64,000 nt of DNA from the NCBI GenBank assembly GCA_937949525.1, contig CALEDT010000001.1:1-64000 (forward strand), in the 5' to 3' direction. The DNA is from an uncultured Burkholderiales bacterium. Its GTDB lineage: Bacteria > Pseudomonadota > Gammaproteobacteria > Burkholderiales > Thiobacillaceae. The notes under the pieces were generated by a model. It saw nothing but the letters and a program-made list of their open reading frames with translations, ran no database searches and was not told the DNA's origin. Position 1 is the stretch's first letter, and each line of letters opens with the position of its first letter. Both the position numbers and the translations under genes were made by a program. This document shows positions 1-6,678 of the stretch, in pieces.

Positions 1-49
1 CGAGAGCTTGGAACGCTTCCAACTGTTCCCGTGGCGGACTCCCGCTCAC
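1..49 (-). CDS. Start of a gene translationally coupled to the nucleotidyltransferase (cut by window edge)
   Basis: On the minus strand a GTG at 49-47 overlaps the TGA stop of the nucleotidyltransferase gene (GTGA arrangement) and opens a frame reading MSGSPPREQLEAFQAL before the window ends. Minimal nucleotidyltransferases of this class are usually paired with a small helical HEPN-type partner, either a substrate-binding protein or a toxin. The leucine/phenylalanine-rich helical start would suit such a partner. Only 16 codons are visible, so the existence of the gene is inferred from the coupling and its identity is a guess. Confidence 0.4.
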   Translation of the reverse strand, partial: MSGSPPREQLEAFQAL

Positions 50-345
50 AGCGGCACTCCGGTTCGTTTGGCGATGTCGTGGATCGTTGACGGCGGACTG
101 GCCTGGTCCAGCAGTACGACATCGACCGGCAGGCCCTGGAACTCCCGTTCCAGACGAGCGGCCAGGCGGGTCGCGAGTAACACACGGTTATCGATCGTCC
201 TGTCCACTTCCACCAGCAGGTCGATATCACCCCCTTTGAGCTGGTCGTCGGCCCTGGACCCGAACAGCCAGATGCGGGCGTCCGCGCCGATCAGGTCGGC
301 GGCGGTCTGGCGTATGGTGTTCAGTTGGTCCTGAGTTAGACGCAT
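46..345 (-). CDS. MNT-type minimal nucleotidyltransferase domain protein
   Basis: A 99-residue stand-alone nucleotidyltransferase of the MNT/KNTase fold. The signature GSRADDQ...GGDIDLLVEV (about residues 29-47) supplies the GS helix and the paired acidic metal ligands DxD. A third acidic position is expected near LPVDVVLLD at about 73-81. Proteins of this size transfer nucleotides to a partner and occur as antitoxins (MntA-like) or with a HEPN substrate-binding protein. Here the stop overlaps the GTG of a following gene that leaves the window, which supports a two-gene module. It lies 8 bp downstream of the regulator gene on the same strand. Target and substrate are unknown. Confidence 0.8.
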   Translation of the reverse strand: MRLTQDQLNTIRQTAADLIGADARIWLFGSRADDQLKGGDIDLLVEVDRTIDNRVLLATRLAARLEREFQGLPVDVVLLDQASPPSTIHDIAKRTGVPL

Positions 346-353
346 GTGCCGCT

Positions 354-680
354 CTAGGTTTGTTCCAGTTCTGCGCGCATGGCCTTGATCTCGGCGCGTA
401 GCGCCAGGTATTCCTGCTCCTTGCGGGCGAGGAAGTTGCGCGTGAGGCGGATCTTGGCGGCAATGCCTTCCGGGGTGAGCAGGTAGGCGTATTTGTGCTT
501 TTCTTCCGAATTCAGGAAGTTGCCGGCCTTGAGGTAGCCCTTGGCGAGCAGTGCCTTGATCAGGTAATTGGTCTTGCCCAGGCTGACGCCCAGGCGTTCG
601 GCCAGTTGGCGCTGGCTGATCTCCGGCTCTGCCTCGACGATCTTGAGGATGCGCAGGTGGGCTTGTTCGGCGGGGGTCAT
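354..680 (-). CDS. MarR-family EPS-associated transcriptional regulator
   Basis: A 108-residue winged-helix regulator. A helix-turn-helix segment ISQRQLAERLGVSLGKTNYL is followed by the wing and by a C-terminal coiled coil rich in Arg, Glu and Ala that probably dimerises. This compact layout is typical of the MarR-like regulators found near exopolysaccharide genes. The ATG at 680 is chosen because the reading frame upstream of it has no regulator-like sequence. It precedes the nucleotidyltransferase gene by 8 bp, so the two may be one transcript. No polysaccharide genes are in view, so its regulon is unknown. Confidence 0.75.
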   Translation of the reverse strand: MTPAEQAHLRILKIVEAEPEISQRQLAERLGVSLGKTNYLIKALLAKGYLKAGNFLNSEEKHKYAYLLTPEGIAAKIRLTRNFLARKEQEYLALRAEIKAMRAELEQT

Positions 681-1054
681 GCGGTTTGGGCAGGCTGCAG
701 GCACGCTACCGCCATGCCCGAATGCTCCATTCATTCAGCACAAGGCGCGGTGGCCCGCGTTCTGTTGGGTTGCCCGACACGGAAATGTGCCGGGCGGCTG
801 TTCATCATTTGAACGGATGGTACTGGGGGAAGGTGACAGTTTCAAGTTGGGGTTGTGGGGTTGGGATGGTGGGGCAGGGGGGTCATCGCATGCGTGGTGC
901 GGCAATCCGGGGGCGGCGAGCGCTGCGGCAAGCGGGCTCGTCATTGCGAGCGCAGCGTGGCAATCCAAGCGGGATCGCGGGGCGCTGCGGTGGCGCTGGA
1001 TTGCTGCGTCGGCTGCGCCTTCTTGCAATGACGGCGGGCGGGGCGATCTTGCGT
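681..1054. other. Gene-free interval between the MarR-like regulator and hypD
   Basis: About 375 bp with no convincing coding frame; the open frames crossing it are fragments or shadows. It lies downstream of hypD and upstream of the MarR-like gene, both on the minus strand. The only structure I see is the 95-bp palindromic repeat at 939-1033. G-rich sequence around 826-885 resembles neither a promoter nor a terminator that I can defend. hypE, which often follows hypD, is not here. Confidence 0.6.
939..1033. repeat. Palindromic REP-like element
   Basis: An imperfect inverted repeat about 95 bp long. The left arm starts cgtcattgcgagcgcagcg and ends ggcaatcca. The right arm starts tggattgctgcgtcg and ends cttgcaatgacg, which is the reverse complement of the left end. 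Arms of the form TCATTGCGAGC...GGCAATCCA are a familiar class of intergenic mobile palindrome in proteobacteria. A 36-bp element matching the right arm lies at 23469-23504. It probably folds as a long hairpin, and it could act as a transcription barrier behind hypCD. Confidence 0.65.
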
Positions 1055-2203
1055 TCAGTGCGGTGCGAGTTCGCCGGTAGCGGGTTCGCGTATGCCTTCG
1101 GCCCACCAGATGCGGCAGGCGCCTTCGTCCGAGACCATGCACGGACCGACCGGGTTGCGTGGCGTGCAGGCTTTGCCGTATAGGCGGCACTGGTTGGGGT
1201 AGAGGCGGCCCAGCACCACCTGGGCGCAGTCGCAGCCGGGCGGCATTTCGCCGGCTCGACGGCGGCCGGGCGCGGCGTGGTCGGGAAAGCGCAGGCGTGC
1301 GTCGTGTGCGGCGAACGCGGGTTTCAGTGCGTAGCCGGATTGCGGGATGATGCCGATGCCGCGCCAGTTGGCGTCGACCACGTCGAGGGTTTGCGCCAGC
1401 AGGCGGCGTGCGGTGGGGTTGCCGCCGGCGTGGGCGACTTCCTGGTAGCAGTTGTCCAGGAAGCGTTCGCCGCTGTGCAACTGGCGCAGCACGGAATAGA
1501 ACGCGGCCAGCAGCGACTCGGGCGTGAAGCCGGCGACGGCGGCCGGCAGGCCGTGCCGGTCGACCACGAAGCGCCATTCTTCCGGGCCCATGACGGTGGA
1601 GACGTGGCCGGGCGCAACCAGGGCGTCGAATCCCGGCGTGCCGGAGTCGAGCAGCATGGCCACCGCCGGCCAGGTGAGGCGGCCGGACAGCAGGACGGAC
1701 AGATTGGCCGGCGCACCTTCCGCCAGCATGGCGGCCACCGGCGCAGTGGTGGTTTCGAAGCCGGCGGCGAAGAACACCACTTCGCGTTCGGGATGCGCCA
1801 GCGCCAGCGCGCGGGCTTCGGATGGGCTGGCGATGGGACGCACGTCGGCGCCGGCGGCCTGGGCTTCCACCAGCGAACGCGGTTCGCCCTTGGGCACGTT
1901 GACCGGTACGCGCAGCATGTCGCCGAACGCCACCAGCAGCACACGCTCGCGCAGGGCGAGCTGGATGGCCTGGTAGACGTCTTCCTCCGGGCATACGCAG
2001 ACCGGGCAGCCGGGGCCGGGGATCAATTCGACGTTGGCCGGCAGCACGCCGCGCAGGCCGGCATGGGAGATGGAGCGTTCGTGCCCGCCGCACACGTTCA
2101 TCACCTTGACCGGGCGGTCGAGGCCCAGTGCATGGATGCGCTCCAGCCAGTGGCGCGCGGCCTGGTCGGCGGCGGTGGTTGGACCGGACATCGCGGGCGG
2201 CAT
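1055..2203 (-). CDS. hypD: Hydrogenase maturation factor HypD
   Basis: A 382-residue iron-sulfur scaffold protein for assembling the Fe(CN)2CO centre of [NiFe] hydrogenases. It receives cyanide from HypE/HypF while bound to HypC. Family motifs are present: NVCGGHE (about residues 36-42), PGPGCPVCVCP (about 62-72) and GFETTTAP (about 148-155). The C-terminal cysteines around CDCAQVV, NQCRLYGKAC and PCMVSDEGAC fit the [4Fe-4S] region. Length is normal. The start overlaps the hypC stop by one base (TGATG), so the pair is translationally coupled. hypE and hypF are not in the window and must lie elsewhere. Confidence 0.97.
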   Translation of the reverse strand: MPPAMSGPTTAADQAARHWLERIHALGLDRPVKVMNVCGGHERSISHAGLRGVLPANVELIPGPGCPVCVCPEEDVYQAIQLALRERVLLVAFGDMLRVPVNVPKGEPRSLVEAQAAGADVRPIASPSEARALALAHPEREVVFFAAGFETTTAPVAAMLAEGAPANLSVLLSGRLTWPAVAMLLDSGTPGFDALVAPGHVSTVMGPEEWRFVVDRHGLPAAVAGFTPESLLAAFYSVLRQLHSGERFLDNCYQEVAHAGGNPTARRLLAQTLDVVDANWRGIGIIPQSGYALKPAFAAHDARLRFPDHAAPGRRRAGEMPPGCDCAQVVLGRLYPNQCRLYGKACTPRNPVGPCMVSDEGACRIWWAEGIREPATGELAPH

Positions 2204-2433
2204 CAGTTGGGCGTCTCTTCCAGCACCTGGTCGAGCAGTTCCCAGGTGGAGCGCGCTTCCGCCTCGGTCAGCTTTTGCAGCGCGTAGCCCACGTGCACCA
2301 TGACGTAGTCGCCGACCACGGGCGGTTCATCCTGCATCATGAACAGCGAAACGTCACGGAACACGCCTTTGGCTTCGCAGCGCGCGGTATAGCCGTCGAT
2401 CGCGGTGATGCGCATGGGTATGGCGAGGCACAT
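2203..2433 (-). CDS. hypC: Hydrogenase assembly chaperone HypC
   Basis: A 76-residue member of the HypC/HupF family, recognised by the N-terminal MCLAIPMRI motif whose Cys2 binds the iron precursor, and by the beta-barrel segment VGDYVMVHVGYALQKL. HypC carries the Fe(CN)2CO moiety with HypD and then escorts the precursor of the hydrogenase large subunit. It is the first gene of the hypCD pair and is divergent from the hydrogenase structural operon. The roughly 174-bp spacer between them should hold both promoters. Confidence 0.96.
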   Translation of the reverse strand: MCLAIPMRITAIDGYTARCEAKGVFRDVSLFMMQDEPPVVGDYVMVHVGYALQKLTEAEARSTWELLDQVLEETPN

Positions 2434-2461
2434 GGCAGGCGTTTATGCGGGAAATGGCCCG

Positions 2462-2502
2462 AGTATAAGCCAGTGCGGTGTGCCCGGTCGGGTGTGCCCG
2501 AC
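2462..2502 (-). promoter_or_regulatory. Probable hypCD promoter with repeated putative operator
   Basis: Read on the minus strand, TATACT (2467-2462) is a good -10 hexamer about 28 bp before the hypC start. No good -35 is visible. In that space lie a 16-bp inverted repeat GTCGGG-TGTG-CCCGAC (2487-2502) and a 10-bp direct repeat ggtgtgcccg (2477-2486 and 2491-2500). A weak -35 covered by repeats suggests control by a DNA-binding protein, which is an inference. The remaining spacer towards 2571 is unusually A/T-rich. Confidence 0.4.
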
Positions 2503-2607
2503 GTTAAGAGGAAATGAAAAAAATTAAGAAAAATCAGCGCCATAAACGCCTATTCCGATCAATTTACGCAGTTGTTATTGCTGCACGTGCGAACTAAGCT
2601 GAACCGC

Positions 2608-3081
2608 ATGCGAACCCTGATATTGGGCATCGGCAACACCCTGCTCACCGACGAAGGCGTCGGCATTCATGTGCTCCATGCGCTCGCTCCGGCGCTGGAG
2701 GGGCGCCCGGACATCACCCTGCTGGACGGCGGCACGCTGTCATTCACGCTGGCCGGTCCAATCGAGGAGGCCGATGCGCTGATCGTGGTCGATGCCGCCA
2801 ACATCCAGGGGCCGCCGGGGGCGTGGAAGCTGTTCGAGGGCGAGGCGATGGACGCCTTCCTGCTCGGCAACCGCAAGTCCAGCGTGCACGAGGTGGGGCT
2901 CACCGATCTGCGCGCCATCGCGCTGCTGGCCGGTCATTGGCCGGACAGGCGTGCGTTGCTGGGCATACAGCCGCACACCGTGGATTGGGGCGAACAGCCC
3001 ACCGCCGCGGTCGCCGCAGCCATCGCGCCGGCCTGCGCCGCCATCGAAAACCTGCTCGCGAGCTGGAATCATGCCGCTTGA
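2608..3081 (+). CDS. hupD: [NiFe] hydrogenase maturation protease (HyaD/HupD family)
   Basis: A 157-residue endopeptidase that removes the C-terminal peptide of the hydrogenase large subunit after nickel insertion. It begins with the family motif LGIGNTLLTDEGVG (5-18). The nickel-sensing residues align with Glu16, Asp62 (VVDAA) and His94 (SSVHEVGL). Family alignment favours the ATG at 2608 over an upstream TTG at 2572, although no clear Shine-Dalgarno sequence precedes it. It is the first gene of the hydrogenase operon and overlaps hupH by 11 bp. Its likely substrate is HynL, whose DPCIACAVH processing motif is intact. Confidence 0.93.
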   Translation: MRTLILGIGNTLLTDEGVGIHVLHALAPALEGRPDITLLDGGTLSFTLAGPIEEADALIVVDAANIQGPPGAWKLFEGEAMDAFLLGNRKSSVHEVGLTDLRAIALLAGHWPDRRALLGIQPHTVDWGEQPTAAVAAAIAPACAAIENLLASWNHAA

Positions 3082-3511
3082 TGCCATTCCCATCGTCGCC
3101 GTGCATGGCGACGCACCCTCCGCCCAGGCGGGCCTGGTGCCGGGAGCGCTGTCCGGCAATGCGCCGGCGCTGTTGCGCGAGATTGCCGAGCATCTGCGCC
3201 GGTTGCTGGCCGGGGCGGAGCCGGCGGCCATCGATCTGCGCGCCATGCCGCTGACGCCGGCCGATCTGGACTGGCTGCGCGAGCGTCTGGGCAGCGGCGA
3301 GGTGAACGCCACGCTGCTGGCGGATGGCGAATCGACCATCGTCGAAACCGCCTGTCCGGGCGTGTGGTGGGTGACCCACCGCAACGACCGTGATGTCGTG
3401 GTGGCGGAGTTCATCGAGGTCACCTTCCTGCCGGAGCTGCTGAAGGCGCATCCCGAGGATGTTCAATTCGGATTAGAACATCTTGAATTGCTGATTTCTG
3501 ATCTAAGCTGA
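3071..3511 (+). CDS. hupH: HupH-like hydrogenase expression/formation protein
   Basis: A 146-residue protein matching the C-terminal domain of HupH/HyaF. The diagnostic stretch runs from LGSGEVNATLL through CPGVWWVTHRN to AEFIEVTFLPELLKAH. HupH proteins are often about twice this length with a duplicated domain, so this is a single-domain version. The family acts in maturation of the small subunit or its iron-sulfur clusters; the exact biochemistry is not settled. The start overlaps the protease gene by 11 bp, implying translational coupling. A 162-bp gap follows before hynS. Confidence 0.85.
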   Translation: MPLDAIPIVAVHGDAPSAQAGLVPGALSGNAPALLREIAEHLRRLLAGAEPAAIDLRAMPLTPADLDWLRERLGSGEVNATLLADGESTIVETACPGVWWVTHRNDRDVVVAEFIEVTFLPELLKAHPEDVQFGLEHLELLISDLS

Positions 3512-3673
3512 AACCATGTTCTCCAACGTGATGACCCGCTGCGTCACCGTGCCCGGTTTGCGGCGCCGGGGTGAAGCGCAGGCGCATGCAACATCTGTCA
3601 TGTCGCGCAGCCAACATTGCGTGCCGTCGTATTCGTCTTATTCGTCGCATTTGCAGCCAGGAGGCGAAGCATC

Positions 3674-4753
3674 ATGCAAGGACCTTTGATCGACACCCTC
3701 GTGCGGCAAGGCGTGAGCCGCCGCAGTTTCATGAAATACTGCGCCACGCTGGCCTCGCTGATGGCATTGCCGCCGGCTGCGGGACGCGCCATGGCGCAGG
3801 CCATGGCCGCTGCCCGCCGACCCTCGGTCATCTGGCTGCCGTTCCAGGAGTGTACGGGGTGCACCGAATCGATTACCCGCTCGCATTCGCCCAGCCTGGA
3901 AGGCATGATCTTCGACATGGTCTCGCTCGACTATCAGGAAACCCTGATGGCGGCTGCAGGCCACCAGGCGGAAGAGGCCCTGGAGAAGGCCATCGAGGAC
4001 AACAAGGGCCAGTTCCTGCTGATCATCGACGGCTCGGTCGCCACTGGCCTGGACGGTGCCTATTCGTGCATTGCCGGGCGCACCAATCTGGATCTGCTCA
4101 AGCACGTGGCGCCGCATGCGGCGGCGATCGTCGCGGTGGGTTCGTGCGCGGCGTTCGGTGGCATACCCAAGGCCAAGCCCAATCCGACCGGGGCGGTGGC
4201 GGTGTCCGACATCATCAAGGACAAGCCCATCGTCAACGTGCCCGGCTGTCCGCCCATCCCGGTGGTGATGACCGGCGTGCTGGCGCACTTCCTGACCTTC
4301 GGCAGCCTGCCGGAGCTGGACAGGTTGGGCCGGCCCAAGGCGTTCTACGGTGAGACCATCCACGATCGCTGCTACCGCCGGCCGTTCTACGACCAGGGCA
4401 AATTCGCCAAGACCTTCGACGATGAGGGCGCGCGCAAGGGCTGGTGCCTGTTCGAGCTGGGCTGCAAGGGGCCGGTGACCTACAACGCCTGCGCCACGGT
4501 GAAATGGAACGCGGGCACGTCCTGGCCGGTGGAGGGCGGTCACGGCTGTCTGGGCTGCTCCGAGCCGGATTTCTGGGACGGCGGCGGCTTCTACAAGGCG
4601 CTGTCCATGCCCGCCGATCCGTTGAAGATGGCCGCCACGGCGGCGGTGGTGGGTGCCGCGGCTGGCGTCGCCGCCAGCTTTGCCAACCGCGCCAAGAAGG
4701 GCGGGGCGAAGGCAGCACATGAAACCGTTACCCTGGCCGATCTGGAGAAATGA
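3674..4753 (+). CDS. hynS: Isp-type [NiFe] hydrogenase small subunit
   Basis: A 359-residue electron-transfer subunit. The Tat signal is SRRSFMKYC at about residues 15-23, followed by a hydrophobic core ending near AMAQA, so the enzyme is exported folded. Cluster ligands are visible in ECTGCTES, VGSCAAFGG, PGCPP, HDRCYRR, CLFELGCKGP and GHGCLGCSEP. The proximal motif is CTGC, not the CTCC of oxygen-tolerant group 1d enzymes. A C-terminal hydrophobic segment (about 316-338) would anchor it in the membrane. The ATG at 3674 has a strong site (aggaggcgaag). It is followed by isp1, as in Thiocapsa- and Allochromatium-type hydrogenases. Confidence 0.95.
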   Translation: MQGPLIDTLVRQGVSRRSFMKYCATLASLMALPPAAGRAMAQAMAAARRPSVIWLPFQECTGCTESITRSHSPSLEGMIFDMVSLDYQETLMAAAGHQAEEALEKAIEDNKGQFLLIIDGSVATGLDGAYSCIAGRTNLDLLKHVAPHAAAIVAVGSCAAFGGIPKAKPNPTGAVAVSDIIKDKPIVNVPGCPPIPVVMTGVLAHFLTFGSLPELDRLGRPKAFYGETIHDRCYRRPFYDQGKFAKTFDDEGARKGWCLFELGCKGPVTYNACATVKWNAGTSWPVEGGHGCLGCSEPDFWDGGGFYKALSMPADPLKMAATAAVVGAAAGVAASFANRAKKGGAKAAHETVTLADLEK

Positions 4754-4755
4754 CC

Positions 4756-5415
4756 ATGAACGAAATGCAATTCCTCACCTGGGTGCGCGGTCCCGGTCTG
4801 GACATCGCCGTCGGTATCTTCCTGCTCGGTGTGCTGTGGCGGCTGATCGAGATCTACTTGCTCGGGCGCAAGCAGGACGTCGCGCCCGGACGCCATCGTG
4901 AAGGCGCTTCCGGCCTGCATACGGTGTTCCGGCGTTCGGTGCCGCCGCCCGGCATGGTCAAGCGTTCGCCGGTCAGTTACATCGGCGGTTACATCTTCCA
5001 CATCGGCCTGGCGCTGATCGTGTTCTTCTTCATGCCGCACATCCTGTTCTTCAAGAGCGTGCTGGGCATTTCCTGGCCCGGGCTGCCGTCGCAGTTCATC
5101 GACCTGGTGACGGTGGTGACCATGGCGGCGATGGTGGTGGTGCTGTTCGATCGCATCAACAAGCCGGTCAAGCGCTATCTCAGCACCTTCCAGGACTGGT
5201 TTACCTGGACGCTGACCTTCCTGCCGCTGCTCACCGGCTGGCTGACGGTGCAGCATCTGCTGCTGCCGTACACCACCATGCTGGCATTGCACATCCTGTC
5301 GGTGGAGCTGCTGCTGATCTTCCTGCCTTTCACCAAACTGTTCCATGCGTTCACGGTGTTCGGCTCGCGCTGGTACATCGGCAAGATCAACGGTCATAGG
5401 GGAGTCCCGGTATGA
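4756..5415 (+). CDS. isp1: Isp1, NarI-like cytochrome b subunit of hydrogenase
   Basis: A 219-residue integral membrane protein with about five hydrophobic helices, resembling the gamma subunit of respiratory nitrate reductase. Histidines in the membrane segments (YIFHIG, FMPHILFF, VQHLLLP, LALHILSVE) are candidate haem b ligands. In this hydrogenase class Isp1 passes electrons between the small subunit and the quinone pool or Isp2. I prefer the ATG at 4756, seven bases after ggaga. The ATG at 4750, overlapping the hynS stop as ATGA, would be only one base from that site. Its end overlaps isp2. Confidence 0.93.
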   Translation: MNEMQFLTWVRGPGLDIAVGIFLLGVLWRLIEIYLLGRKQDVAPGRHREGASGLHTVFRRSVPPPGMVKRSPVSYIGGYIFHIGLALIVFFFMPHILFFKSVLGISWPGLPSQFIDLVTVVTMAAMVVVLFDRINKPVKRYLSTFQDWFTWTLTFLPLLTGWLTVQHLLLPYTTMLALHILSVELLLIFLPFTKLFHAFTVFGSRWYIGKINGHRGVPV

Positions 5416-6674
5416 GTGCCTCACTGCAAAAGGGCATCAATGCCCTCAAGGAAGTCATCGATGCCCCCGTCGCCAGCTATTTCAGCAGTTGCGTGCATTG
5501 CGGCCTGTGCGCGGAGGCCTGCCTGTTCTACGTGGAGACCGGCGATCCCAAGTACACGCCGATCCACAAGCTGGAGCCCTTGCGCCGTGTCTACGAGCAG
5601 GAATACACGCTGCTCGGCCGCCTGGCGAAGATGGTCGGGCTGTCCAAGCCGGTGACCGACGACGAACTGGAGTCATGGAAGGAGCTGGTATACGACAGTT
5701 GCACCATGTGCGGCCGCTGTTCCATGGTCTGCCCGGTGGGTAACGACATCGTCTACATGGTGCGCAAGCTGCGCGAGGGTATGGCCGTGTCCGGCCATGC
5801 GCCGGATGGCATCAAGGGCGCGACCAAACGCACGGTCGAGATCGGCGGGCCCATGGGCCTGAAATGGCCGGCCGTGGCCAACGTCATCAAGAAGGCCGAG
5901 GCGGCCACCGGCGAGGCCATCAACGTCGACAAACCCGGCGCGGACTACTTGGTGCTGTTGTCGTCCATGGAGATCGTCAACTATCCGGAGTACCTGGAAG
6001 CGCTGGTGAAGATCTTCAGGAAGGCGGGGCTCACTTTCACGCTGGCTTCGGATGCGTTCGAGGCGACCAACGCCGGCATCCAGATCGGCGCCTCCGACAT
6101 CGCCAAGGTGATCGTCTCGCGCATCGTCAATTCCGCCGAGAAACTGGGCGTGAAGTACGTGCTCTCGCCGGAATGCGGCCACGCCTACATGGCCATCCGT
6201 TGGGAGGGCCCGAACCTGATCGGGCGGCCCTACAAGTTCGAGGTGGTGCACGTGCTGGAACTGCTCGACGACCTGCGCAAGAAGGGCGTGCTCAAGGTCA
6301 AGGACAAGTTCAAGGATCCGCTGATCCTGCACGACCCGTGCCAGATCGTGCGCCGCGGCGGCGTGCTGGACGCGCCCGAGCCGCTGATCCAGAGCGTGGC
6401 GGAGAACTACATCCCGGTGGTCGACAAGCAGAAGTGGAACTGGTGTTGCGGCGGCGGCGGCGGTGCCTCGGCCATCCATACCGAGGAGGCGGAAGCGTTG
6501 CGTGCCAAGGCATTCGGCATCAAGAAGCGCCAGATCGAGCAGGCCGGCGTCGGCACCATGGTCACGTTCTGTGCCAACTGCCGCATCGTCATCGAGGAAG
6601 CCTTCGACCACTACGGCATGAACACCCAGTTGCTCGGCCTCACCGAACTGCTGGCGGAACACCTGGAGGACTGA
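5412..6674 (+). CDS. isp2: Isp2, HdrD-like iron-sulfur protein with CCG domains
   Basis: A 420-residue cytoplasmic iron-sulfur protein. The N-terminal half has two [4Fe-4S] motifs, CVHCGLCAEAC (27-37) and CTMCGRCSMVCP (about 97-108). The C-terminal half carries cysteine-rich CCG-type sequences, including PECGHAY, HDPCQIVRRGG, CCGGGG and CANC, as in heterodisulfide reductase HdrD. In hynS-isp1-isp2-hynL clusters Isp2 links the membrane complex to a cytoplasmic redox partner, proposed to involve sulfur or thiol/disulfide chemistry. The start overlaps the isp1 stop (ATGA), and hynL follows after 4 bp. Confidence 0.94.
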   Translation: MSASLQKGINALKEVIDAPVASYFSSCVHCGLCAEACLFYVETGDPKYTPIHKLEPLRRVYEQEYTLLGRLAKMVGLSKPVTDDELESWKELVYDSCTMCGRCSMVCPVGNDIVYMVRKLREGMAVSGHAPDGIKGATKRTVEIGGPMGLKWPAVANVIKKAEAATGEAINVDKPGADYLVLLSSMEIVNYPEYLEALVKIFRKAGLTFTLASDAFEATNAGIQIGASDIAKVIVSRIVNSAEKLGVKYVLSPECGHAYMAIRWEGPNLIGRPYKFEVVHVLELLDDLRKKGVLKVKDKFKDPLILHDPCQIVRRGGVLDAPEPLIQSVAENYIPVVDKQKWNWCCGGGGGASAIHTEEAEALRAKAFGIKKRQIEQAGVGTMVTFCANCRIVIEEAFDHYGMNTQLLGLTELLAEHLED

Positions 6675-6678
6675 ACAA

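Noticed and set aside
939-1033. Insertion sequence remnant
   Set aside because: The inverted arms enclose only about 20 bp with no transposase fragment or target duplication, so a REP-like element fits better.
735-2093. A 452-codon minus-strand frame overlapping hypD
   Set aside because: hypD in the other frame has all its motifs. The alternative is Arg/Pro-rich and runs through the palindromic repeat.
2572-2607. Upstream TTG start for the hydrogenase protease
   Set aside because: The extra 12 residues precede the universal LGIGN start and have no family support; this DNA looks like promoter sequence (ttgtta...taagct).
3674-4753. Oxygen-tolerant six-Cys hydrogenase
   Set aside because: The proximal motif is CTGC, and the two supernumerary Cys of group 1d enzymes are missing.
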